Shown one piece after another: positions 17,126-24,761 of a DNA stretch of 64,000 nucleotides. Made by a program: the position numbers and the translations under genes. The stretch is from positions 62,001-126,000 of the forward strand of contig NZ_JNYE01000016.1 in assembly GCF_000717185.1 (NCBI RefSeq), read 5' to 3'. Position 1 is the first letter of the stretch. The number at the start of each line of letters is the position of its first letter. The notes beneath the pieces were generated by a model. It saw only the letters and a program-made list of their open reading frames with translations. It searched no databases and had not been told where the DNA came from. Origin of the DNA: Kitasatospora phosalacinea (GTDB lineage: Bacteria; Actinomycetota; Actinomycetes; Streptomycetales; Streptomycetaceae).

Positions 17126-18799
17126 TCAGAACTCGGCTTCCAGCTGTGCCGCCCCGGCCGCCGCCAGCTCCAGGCGGACCGTCACCGGGCCGACCGTGCA
17201 GTCGAGTTCCACCGGAACACCCGCCGACGGCCCCACCGACAGCTCCTCCGCCGCGCGCGGGTGCGCGACCAGCCAGGCGTACGCGGCGGAGGCCGCGGCG
17301 GCCGGGTCGATCCGGCGGACCAGGCCGTCCGCGCGGTGCGGCAGCACCCGCAGGGCGAACGGGCCGTGCCGCCGGTGGACCAGCAGGCAGAGCTCGGCGG
17401 AGAGCAGCGCGGCGGCGACCCGGCAGCCCGGCAGCTCGTCCAGCACGTGGGCGGCCCAGCCGGCCGCCGACCAGCGGCCGGTGCCGGGACGCCGCCACAC
17501 CAGTTCGGCGCTGCGCTGCTCGGTGAGGCCCGCGGCGCCGTGGTGGGCCGAACGGTGGTGCACCGGCAGCCCGGTGGCGACCGGGAAGCGCTCGACCCGC
17601 ACCCGGCGGCCGTCCACCTCGGCGCGCACGGCCAGCGCCGCGGCCGGGGGACGGGACACCACCGGGTCGGGGAGCAGCTCGGGCGTCAGCGGGGTCCGCG
17701 GGGGCGCCAGGCCGAGCAGCCGGTACAGCTCGGCGCGCAGCAGCGGCAGCGCCTCGCCGGGGCGGGCGAAGGCGTCGGCGGCGAACCGGGCCGGGTCCGG
17801 GACGGCGGCCGCGCGCAGCAGCCCCGGCAGGTCGGCAGCGCCGGTGAAGCGCGGCGAAGCGGCCAGCAGCCGGGCCATCGGCGTGCCGGGCAGCAGTTCG
17901 CTGCCGCCGTCGTAGCCGTCCAGGACGACGGTGCGGCCGAGCGCGGCCGCGTACAGCGCGGTCGAGCCGTGGTCGGTGAGGACGGCGTCCGCGGCGACCA
18001 GGACGGACGCCCACTCCTGGTGCGGGGAGGGCAGCAGCAGCCCGGCCCGCAGCGCCGGGCCGAGCTGTTCGGCGAGGTCGAAGGGGGTGCGGGTGCTGAC
18101 CTCGTTGGGGTGCACCACCAGGGCGACCAGGTAGCCGTCCACCGGCAGGTGCAGGACCAGGTCCAGCGGCAGGCCGTGGCGGCGGGCCAGCAGGCCCTCC
18201 GGACCCCAGGTGGTCAGCACCGCCAGCAGCGTCCGGCCGCCGACGCCCAGCCCGCGGCGGTAGGTGTCCCGGCGGCCGGTCGACTCCCGCATCCGGTCCA
18301 GGGTGGGGTCGCCGACCACGACCGCGCGGGCGGCGGCCGGCGGGCAGAACTCGGTGAGCCGGGCGAGCTGCTCGTGGTGCCCGAGACCGTGCAGGTCGGC
18401 CCACGGCTCGCCCGCGGAGAGCAGGAACGCCGGGTCGAGGCCGGACGGCAGGGCGGGCGAACCCTCGTCCGCCAGCGCCTTGTTGAAGCCCGCGCCGTGC
18501 GGCAGCAGCGCCCGGGCCCGGCCGGACAGGCTGGTCAGCGCGCCCTTCGGGCTGGTGGAGAGGATCAGGTCGAAGTGCCTGCTGCGGGCCTCGTCGAAGT
18601 CCACCACCCGGGCGCCCGCCCGGTCCAGCACGGCCAGCGCGTCCGTCCCGAACCGGGAGCCGGGCACCAGGGTGAACCAGCGGTCGATCCGCGGGTCGCC
18701 CTCGAACACCGGCAGCACGTCCAGCAGCCGGTTCAGCGCCACCGCGGAGCGGAACGCCAGCAGCACCGAGGGCCGCTGGTTCCGGGCGGCGTCAGACAT
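17126..18799 (-). CDS. GT-B-like protein, related to CDP-glycerol transferases
   Basis: A 557-residue cytoplasmic protein. Two Rossmann-like halves are suggested, with ALLPHGAGFNKAL, then VVGDPTLDRM, then HPNEVSTRTPFDLAEQLG, and the GT-B nucleotide-sugar site VAADAVLTDHGSTALYAAAL followed by GRTVVLDGY. This resembles CDP-glycerol glycerophosphotransferase or epimerase folds. Homologues in Streptomyces are, as I recall, often mislabelled translation initiation factor 2. The C-terminal 150 residues form an additional domain. A TAGCAT box lies six bases before the ATG, suggesting a leaderless message. The substrate is unknown. It converges with the STAND gene, leaving 78 bases. Confidence 0.65.
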   Translation of the reverse strand: MSDAARNQRPSVLLAFRSAVALNRLLDVLPVFEGDPRIDRWFTLVPGSRFGTDALAVLDRAGARVVDFDEARSRHFDLILSTSPKGALTSLSGRARALLPHGAGFNKALADEGSPALPSGLDPAFLLSAGEPWADLHGLGHHEQLARLTEFCPPAAARAVVVGDPTLDRMRESTGRRDTYRRGLGVGGRTLLAVLTTWGPEGLLARRHGLPLDLVLHLPVDGYLVALVVHPNEVSTRTPFDLAEQLGPALRAGLLLPSPHQEWASVLVAADAVLTDHGSTALYAAALGRTVVLDGYDGGSELLPGTPMARLLAASPRFTGAADLPGLLRAAAVPDPARFAADAFARPGEALPLLRAELYRLLGLAPPRTPLTPELLPDPVVSRPPAAALAVRAEVDGRRVRVERFPVATGLPVHHRSAHHGAAGLTEQRSAELVWRRPGTGRWSAAGWAAHVLDELPGCRVAAALLSAELCLLVHRRHGPFALRVLPHRADGLVRRIDPAAAASAAYAWLVAHPRAAEELSVGPSAGVPVELDCTVGPVTVRLELAAAGAAQLEAEF

Positions 18800-18805
18800 G
18801 TGCCG

Positions 18806-18811
18806 ATGCTA
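18806..18811 (-). promoter_or_regulatory. -10 box giving a leaderless start
   Basis: TAGCAT on the minus strand ends six bases before the ATG of the GT-B-like gene, and no ribosome site is present between them. This is the geometry of an actinobacterial leaderless message. Confidence 0.5.
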
Positions 18812-18900
18812 TCGGCGCCACCGCGCGCCCGCCCGCCGGGCCGGGGCTGAGCAGCCGTCAGGCCCGCCCGGCGAACGCCACCCGGACGGGCCTGAACACA

Positions 18901-19194
18901 CGTCAGCCGAACACCACCGGCCGGTGCCGGGCCGGGCGCCAGCAGCCGGAGCCGGAGCCGACGCCGGAGCCGACGCCGGGCCCCACCCTGTGGGCCGGAC
19001 GCCAGCCGAACACCACCGGCCGGAGCCAGGCCGGGGCGTCAGCAGCCGGAGCCGGGCCCCACCCTGTGGGCCGGACGTCAGCCGAACACCACCGGCCGGT
19101 GCCGGGCCGGAGGCCAGTCGGACGTCGGTCGGGTGCCAGGTGCCGGGTGCCGGGGTGCCGGGGTGCCGGAGTGCCGGACGCCGTGGGCCGGACG
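18901..19194. repeat. Intergenic direct repeats with hairpins
   Basis: CAGCCGAACACCACCGGCCG recurs at 18904, 19003 and 19079. A longer 76-base unit containing GGGCCCCACCCTGTGGGCCG begins at 18978 and 19054. The unit includes imperfect hairpins. The end (19130-19195) is a run of GGTGCCGGGGTGCCG. The stretch lies between two minus-strand genes, downstream of the amine oxidase stop. No coding sense is visible. Confidence 0.85.
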
Positions 19195-21075
19195 TCAGCC
19201 GGAGGTGAGCTGGACGGCCGCCTCCACGCCGGAGGCGATCGCCCCGGAGATCCACGCGTGGTAGCGCGGCTGGCAGTGGTCGCCCGCGAAGAACAGCCGG
19301 TCCGCGACCGGGGCGGCGACCTGCGGGCCGAGGCTGAGCAGTTGGCCGGGGGTCTCGATCACGGCCTCGCCGAGCGCCCAGCGGTTGCGCAGCCAGGACT
19401 GCGAGACGTGCCGGTCGGTGGCGTAGCGGCGGATCCGCTCGCCGAACAGGTCCGCCAGGTGGTCGAGCGCCTCGGTGTGCCGGTCGGCGGGGGTGAGGGC
19501 GTCGAAGCGCAGCGCGTCCTCGGCCCAGTTGTAGGCGGCCAGCACGATGCCGCCGGGCGCGCCGTCGTCGCTCGGGTGGGAGGGGAAGTAGACGAACCGG
19601 CTGGCCTCGTCCGAGACGCAGCCGCCGCCGACCGCCGCGACCGCGTCCCCGTGCGGGGCGGGCCGGTAGTCGGCGCCGAGCTTCGCCCGCCAGGTGTCCT
19701 CGTCCCACTCCCACCAGCGCTCGGTGAACTCGACCAGCACCTTGTGCGCGGTGTCGTGCTTGAGCTCGGCGATCGCCCGCCGCTTGCCGTACGGCAGGAT
19801 CGGCTCGAAGTCGACGTGCCGCAGCGCCGCGTACGGCACCGCCAGCACCACCGCGTCCGCCCGGTACTCGGACCGCTCGCCGCCGATCGCGCCCTCGCAC
19901 GCCTCGTCCTCGGGGCCGCTCTCCGGCTCGGCGACCACCGTCACCCCGCCGTCGCCGAGGCGCACCTGCGTGACCACCCGGCCGCGCTCGATCGGCAGGT
20001 CCTTCGCGAGCGCCTCGGTCAGCGCGTCGGTGCCCGCGCTGAACTCGAAGTAGGTGACCGCCGGGTTGATGTCGGACGCGTCGAACACCGAGTGCAGGAA
20101 GCCGTACGACAGGCGGCTGGTCAGGTTCTCCAGCGTGCCCACGGCCTGCACCTGGGCGTCGCTCCAGCCCTCGCTCTCCTGGAGGTAGCGCAGCAGCGAG
20201 TAGCCGTCCAGGTCGTACAGCAGCTGCGCCATGCCGGTGACCCGCTGCTCGATCGGCTTGTCGCTCCAGGAGCCGTCGCCGTTCTTCACCATGGTGTACG
20301 CCCGGGCGGTGTCCAGGGCCCGGTCGAAGGCGGCGCCCGCGGTCAGGGTGCTGTCCCAGCCGAAGCTCTTGTTCACCGGGCCCGGGTCGGCCGCGTACGC
20401 CGCCTTGCTGACGGTCTGCCCGTTCACGTGCACCAGCCGCCCGCCCAGGCCCTTCGGCGCGGTGTACGCGGGGGCGGTGCCGGTGGCGAACTCCTCGCCC
20501 GTCCACGACCGGTAGACCACCCGGGCGTCGCCGGAGGCCAGGTCCGGCTGCGGCGGGACGTCCACCAGGTGGAAGGGGCGGCGCGGCACCTTCAGGTGGT
20601 CCGCCAGCGCGAGGGTCAGCACGTGGCTGGACGGGATCCGCATCGCGCCCGCCTCGGCGTGCAGCCGCGGGTCCTGCCACAGGTCGCCGCGGAAGGTCTT
20701 CACCCGGCCGCCGACCCGGCTCCGGTTCGCCTCCAGCACCCGCACCTTGTGCCCGGCCGCCAGCAGCAGCCGCGCGCACACCATGCCCGCCACGCCCGCA
20801 CCCACCACCAGCACCTCGCGCGGCGCGGCCGGACGCAGCCGCTGACGGCCGGTCAGCAGCTTCAGGTAGTCGAGCGTCAGGTCGCGGTGGTCCGCGTCGG
20901 TCAGCAGGATCCGGCGCGCCATGGTCAGCGCCGCCTCCCGCCGCGCGGGGTCGGGCGGCGGGGCGGCCGCACCGGCGGCACGGGAGGGAGCGGCCCCGGG
21001 GCCGGCCAGGGCAGCGGCGGTCATCGCACCGCCGGAGGCAAGGAACAGTCCGCGTCGAGAGATCACCCGCCACAC
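19195..21075 (-). CDS. Exported flavin monoamine/L-amino-acid oxidase
   Basis: A 626-residue FAD amine oxidase, predicted to oxidise an amine or amino acid with release of H2O2 and ammonia outside the cell. The N-terminus carries a twin-arginine type signal (ISRRGLFLASGGAMTAAALA). The dinucleotide-binding motif VVGAGVAGMVCARLL follows near residue 90, then LEANRSRVGGRVKTF, the DPRLHAEAGAMRIP substrate region, and the FAD-binding C-terminal signature LFFAGDHCQPRYHAWISGAI. This layout matches bacterial L-amino-acid and related flavin monoamine oxidases. Start codon GTG 21075 is used, but GTG 21066 (VISRRG) is equally plausible. It is divergent from the MFS/TusA pair. Confidence 0.9.
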   Translation of the reverse strand: MWRVISRRGLFLASGGAMTAAALAGPGAAPSRAAGAAAPPPDPARREAALTMARRILLTDADHRDLTLDYLKLLTGRQRLRPAAPREVLVVGAGVAGMVCARLLLAAGHKVRVLEANRSRVGGRVKTFRGDLWQDPRLHAEAGAMRIPSSHVLTLALADHLKVPRRPFHLVDVPPQPDLASGDARVVYRSWTGEEFATGTAPAYTAPKGLGGRLVHVNGQTVSKAAYAADPGPVNKSFGWDSTLTAGAAFDRALDTARAYTMVKNGDGSWSDKPIEQRVTGMAQLLYDLDGYSLLRYLQESEGWSDAQVQAVGTLENLTSRLSYGFLHSVFDASDINPAVTYFEFSAGTDALTEALAKDLPIERGRVVTQVRLGDGGVTVVAEPESGPEDEACEGAIGGERSEYRADAVVLAVPYAALRHVDFEPILPYGKRRAIAELKHDTAHKVLVEFTERWWEWDEDTWRAKLGADYRPAPHGDAVAAVGGGCVSDEASRFVYFPSHPSDDGAPGGIVLAAYNWAEDALRFDALTPADRHTEALDHLADLFGERIRRYATDRHVSQSWLRNRWALGEAVIETPGQLLSLGPQVAAPVADRLFFAGDHCQPRYHAWISGAIASGVEAAVQLTSG

Positions 21076-21194
21076 CCTGGCAGCGCCCCCGTCCCCGACA
21101 CGCGGCCTCCGCCCACGAACGACCCGCGGTCACCCGCACGGGGGCGCTCGAAGCACCCGGCGCACACGCTCCGCCCGGTCACTCCCCCGCGGGG

Positions 21195-21260
21195 CCTCGT
21201 CCACGCAGCGGCGTCCACGCAGCGGCGTCCACGCGGGGTCGTCCATGCGGCGTCGTCCGC
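21195..21260. repeat. 14-bp degenerate tandem repeat
   Basis: About four to five units of GCGTCCACGCAGCG and variants lie in the 328-base divergent spacer between the amine oxidase and MFS genes. The right half of the spacer (21300-21403) has the likely MFS promoter, with a TATCGT box at 21363-21368. No gene is seen. Confidence 0.7.
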
Positions 21261-21403
21261 GGGCGGCGGCGGGGCGACCGGCCACGTCGACCCGCTGCAC
21301 CTGCGTGCCTCCCCGTTCGCGGTTCGTGTGCTCCCCGGTGGCTCCGTTCCCGCAGGGCAGCGGTATCGTATTCCATTGATCCATGGAGAACCGAGGAGAG
21401 CCT

Positions 21404-22777
21404 GTGGCCCGGACGCCCGCCCCACCCGCCGTCCCACCCGCTGTCCCACCCGCGGTCCCGCCCGCCGAACAGGCCGCCGACCCCGCCGTGCAGCGGCACG
21501 TGCTGCGGGTCCTGGTGATCTCGCAGATCCTCAGCGGAGCGGGCCTCGCCGCGGGCATCACCGTCGGCGCCCTGCTCGCCCAGGACATGCTCGGCAGCAC
21601 CGGACTGGCCGGACTGCCCAGCGCCCTGTTCACCGCGGGCAGCGCCTGCGCGGCGATCGCCGTCAGCCGGATATCCGCCGCCCGCGGCCGCCGACCCGGC
21701 CTCGCCGCCGGGTACGCCACCGGCGCGGTCGGCAGCGCGGGCGTCATCACCGCCGCCGCCCTGGACAGCCCCGCCCTGCTCTTCGCGGCCCTCTTCGTCT
21801 ACGGCGCGGGCACCGCCACCAACCTCCAGGCCCGCTACGCCGGGGCCGACCTCGCCGCCCCCGGCCACCGGGCCCGCGCGGTCTCCACCGTGCTGGTCGC
21901 CACCACCCTCGGCGGCGTCCTCGGCCCCAACCTGGCGGCGCCCACCGGCGACCTCGCCCACCTCCTCGGCCTGCCCCGCCTGGCCGGCCCCTTCCTCCTC
22001 GCCGGCCTCGCCTACGCTGCCGCGGCCCTCGTCCTCGCCACCCGCCTCCACCCCGACCCCCTCCTCCTCGCCCGCGCCGCCGCAGCCGCCGTCCCGGCTA
22101 CCCCGGCCGCCCCGTCCCCGGCCGCCCCGTCCCCGGCCACCCCGTCCGCGGCCGCCCCGGCGCCGGCCACCCCCGCGCCCGTTCTCGACGTCCCCGCCGA
22201 CCCCGCGGCCGCGGCCCGGATCCGCAACCGCGTCCTGCTCGGGGCCCAGGTCATGGTGGTCACCCAGCTGGTGATGGTCGCCGTGATGACGATGACGCCC
22301 GTCCACATGCACGACCACGGCCACGGCACCGCCGCGTCCGGCCTGGTGATCGCCCTGCACGTGGCCGCGATGTACCTGCCCTCGCCGCTCACCGGACGGC
22401 TGGTCGACCGGCACGGCCCGCTCGCCGTCGGGGCCGCCGCCGGTCTCACCCTGCTCGCCGCCGGACTCGTCGCCGCCCTCGCCCCCGCCGACTCCGTCGC
22501 GCTGCTCGCGCTCGCCCTGGTGCTGCTCGGGCTCGGCTGGAACTTCGGCCTGGTCTCCGGCACCGCCGTCATCACCGAGGCCGCCCCCCTCGCCACCCGC
22601 GCCAGGACCCAGGGGGCCGTCGACGTCGCGATCGCCGTCTCCGGCACCACCGGCGGCCTCGCCTCGGGCGCCGTGGTCGACCTGGCGGGCTACTCCGCGC
22701 TCGCGCTCGGCGGCGGCCTGCTCGCCCTCGTCATCCTCCCGGCCCTCGCCCCCCCCGCCCCCCGCTCCCGCCGATGA
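21404..22777 (+). CDS. MFS transporter with histidine-rich loop
   Basis: A 457-residue major facilitator with about 12 membrane helices. The N-half shows GSACAAIAVSRISAARGRRP, the MFS loop 2-3 motif. Halves are joined by a long Ala/Pro linker around residues 220-265. The second half contains HMHDHGHG near residue 300, a possible metal-sensitive loop. The GTG at 21404 has GAGGAG six bases upstream. An in-frame ATG at 21383 lacks a ribosome site and would place that element inside the coding region. The stop codon overlaps the start of a TusA-like gene (ATGA), so the two are translationally coupled. Substrate unknown; sulfur compounds or metals are suggested by context. Confidence 0.85.
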   Translation: MARTPAPPAVPPAVPPAVPPAEQAADPAVQRHVLRVLVISQILSGAGLAAGITVGALLAQDMLGSTGLAGLPSALFTAGSACAAIAVSRISAARGRRPGLAAGYATGAVGSAGVITAAALDSPALLFAALFVYGAGTATNLQARYAGADLAAPGHRARAVSTVLVATTLGGVLGPNLAAPTGDLAHLLGLPRLAGPFLLAGLAYAAAALVLATRLHPDPLLLARAAAAAVPATPAAPSPAAPSPATPSAAAPAPATPAPVLDVPADPAAAARIRNRVLLGAQVMVVTQLVMVAVMTMTPVHMHDHGHGTAASGLVIALHVAAMYLPSPLTGRLVDRHGPLAVGAAAGLTLLAAGLVAALAPADSVALLALALVLLGLGWNFGLVSGTAVITEAAPLATRARTQGAVDVAIAVSGTTGGLASGAVVDLAGYSALALGGGLLALVILPALAPPAPRSRR

Positions 22778-23073
22778 CCGGCCCCGCCCCCGCCCCCACC
22801 CCCAGCCCCGACCTCACCGTGGACGGCCGCGGGCTGCTCTGCGTCACCCTGCTGCTGCGCCTGCGCGCCGCCACGGCCGGGGCCCCGCCCGGGGCCCTCG
22901 TGCACGTCCTGGCGACCGACCCGGCAGCCCCGCTGGACCTGCCCGCCTGGTGCCACCTCACCGGCCACCACTACCTCGGCGAACCGGCCCCCGGGACGTA
23001 CGCCCTGCGCCTGACCGCCACGCCCGTCCCGACCCGCGCCGACGCGCCCTGGCACCGGCAGGGGCCGAGCTGA
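22774..23073 (+). CDS. TusA/SirA-family protein with altered CPxP motif
   Basis: A 99-residue protein starting at the ATG that overlaps the MFS stop. LTVDGRGLLCVTLLLRLRAA and VLATDPAAPLDLPAWCHLTG with HHYLG match the TusA sulfur-carrier fold. The active cysteine is present (C23), and a second one sits in PAWC, also common in the family. The usual CPxP signature is CVTL here, so the prolines that shape the sulfur-transfer loop are lost. Coupling to a transporter suggests it works with transport of a sulfur species or as a regulator of the carrier; this is inference. Confidence 0.85.
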   Translation: MTGPAPAPTPSPDLTVDGRGLLCVTLLLRLRAATAGAPPGALVHVLATDPAAPLDLPAWCHLTGHHYLGEPAPGTYALRLTATPVPTRADAPWHRQGPS

Positions 23074-23080
23074 ACCGACC

Positions 23081-24682
23081 TCACCCCCCAGGCACGGACG
23101 GCGGCTGCCACGGCGGGTACGCGGAGCGCGGGACGCGCGGCAGGCCGCCGATCAGGGCGGTGGCCACGCTGCCGAGCACGGCGTGGCCGAGGGCCCACCA
23201 GCAGGCCGTCGACCAGGCGATCGGCGGGCCGGGAGCGACGAACACGTTGACGAAGGCCGCGACGCAGACCAGGGCCCCCACTGCCAGCAGCGCCACCGTG
23301 TTGCCGATGCCCGGGCGGGGGAACGGCGGGCGCCGCCACGGCACGGCCGTCGCCGGGAGCGCCAGTGCCACCACCAGCCAGGGCATCCACGCCAGCCCGC
23401 GCCCGTGCAGGAACAGCGCGACCGTGGCCAACCAGGCGAACGGCAGGACGGTGCGCAGCACCAGCAACCGCAGCAGGCGCGGCGGAACGGGCGAAGCACC
23501 GGACGCACCGGACGCACCGGACGCACCGGGAGCACCGGAAGCGCGGGAAGGACGGGAAGCACCGGGAGCACCGTGAGGACCGGAGCCGCCGAAGGCGCGT
23601 AGCCGACGCGCGCCCAGGCCGGTGAGGACCGCCGCCGTGCCCGCGACGAAGGACACCAGCGCGCCCGCCATCAGGCGCAGGAAGGCGTCGTCCCCCTCCG
23701 CCTGGTACTCCGCGGGCCGCGGCGGCGCGAGGACGGCGGTCCAGCGGCCGTCCGGGGTCCGCACCTGCAGGTCCTCGTGCGGGTAGCGGACGATCACCGT
23801 GTGCCCGCCGCCGGGGAGGGCCGCCAGGACCAGCTGGCACGGCCTCGGCACCGGCGGCGGCGCGGTGCCCGCGGGCGGCACCGGCGTGCTCCCCTCGCGC
23901 AGCGGCGTGACCCCGGGCGGGAGGTACTCCGGCTGCCAGCTGGCCCGCCCGTCCCGGCTGACCTCCACCGGCAGCCCGTACCCCCGGGCCCGGAAGCAGA
24001 GTTGCGGTTCCTCGGGCAGGCACAGCCCGTCCGCCGCGGCCGCCGCGGACGGGGCGCCGGCGGGCGGCGCAGTGGCCCTCCCGCTGCCGGGGTCGCGCCG
24101 CCAGGTCAGGCCGCCGTCCTCGGTGGTCCACCGGTGGGCGTGGTAGAGCACCGGTCTCCCGTCCTCGCTCCACAGGGCGGGCTCGGGCAGCACCGCCGCC
24201 GAGGTCGCGGCCGTCGCCAGGACCGCCAGCGGCACCGCGACCAGCGCCAGCGCCCGCCGCAGCGGCCGCGGCCGGGCGCTGCGCCGCCACAGCCACCAGG
24301 CCACCGCCAGGACGGGCAGGGCCAGCAGGTCGGTCCGGTCGGCGACGGTGCGGCTCGGCACGCCCGTCAGCGCCGACCAGCCGCGGGACGCCCAACCGGC
24401 CCCCGCCGCGGAGGACTTGGCCACCGCGAAGGTCACCGCCGTGACGGCCAGCCCGAACTGCGCCGCCCGCTCCCCGCGCAGCCGCCCCCACACCGCCGCG
24501 GGCAGCGCCAGCAGCGGCGGGACGACCAGCATCCACGCCACGTCACTGACCTTGCCGGTCACCGCCCCCGGCCACGCCCGCTTGCCCACCTGGTCGTTGA
24601 ACGCCAGGACGGCGATGGCCAGCAGCGTCCCCGGGTGCCCCGCCCAGCGCAGCACCCGCCCCCCGTCGTTGCGCATGGGCAC
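23081..24682 (-). CDS. Multi-pass membrane protein with an extracytoplasmic insert
   Basis: A 533-residue protein of unknown function. The first helix carries NDQVGKRAWPGAVTGKVSDV, a recognisable motif of hypothetical integral membrane proteins. Four or so helices follow to about residue 165. A soluble domain of about 180 residues (with WTTEDGGLTWRRDPGSG, a BNR/Asp-box-like turn) comes next, and the C-terminus has five more helices. A GASGASGASGAS stretch comes from a 9-base tandem repeat near 23510-23530. GTG 24682 is chosen because GGGAGA lies five bases upstream; ATG 24676 is an alternative. It lies downstream of the broken WGR gene on the same strand. Confidence 0.7.
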   Translation of the reverse strand: MPMRNDGGRVLRWAGHPGTLLAIAVLAFNDQVGKRAWPGAVTGKVSDVAWMLVVPPLLALPAAVWGRLRGERAAQFGLAVTAVTFAVAKSSAAGAGWASRGWSALTGVPSRTVADRTDLLALPVLAVAWWLWRRSARPRPLRRALALVAVPLAVLATAATSAAVLPEPALWSEDGRPVLYHAHRWTTEDGGLTWRRDPGSGRATAPPAGAPSAAAAADGLCLPEEPQLCFRARGYGLPVEVSRDGRASWQPEYLPPGVTPLREGSTPVPPAGTAPPPVPRPCQLVLAALPGGGHTVIVRYPHEDLQVRTPDGRWTAVLAPPRPAEYQAEGDDAFLRLMAGALVSFVAGTAAVLTGLGARRLRAFGGSGPHGAPGASRPSRASGAPGASGASGASGASPVPPRLLRLLVLRTVLPFAWLATVALFLHGRGLAWMPWLVVALALPATAVPWRRPPFPRPGIGNTVALLAVGALVCVAAFVNVFVAPGPPIAWSTACWWALGHAVLGSVATALIGGLPRVPRSAYPPWQPPSVPGG

Positions 24683-24761
24683 GAGTCTCCCGACGCCGCG
24701 TCACATCCCGGCCACGGCGGCGTCTCGCTCCCGCAGCCGCAGCGACCCGGCGGAGGGGCTG

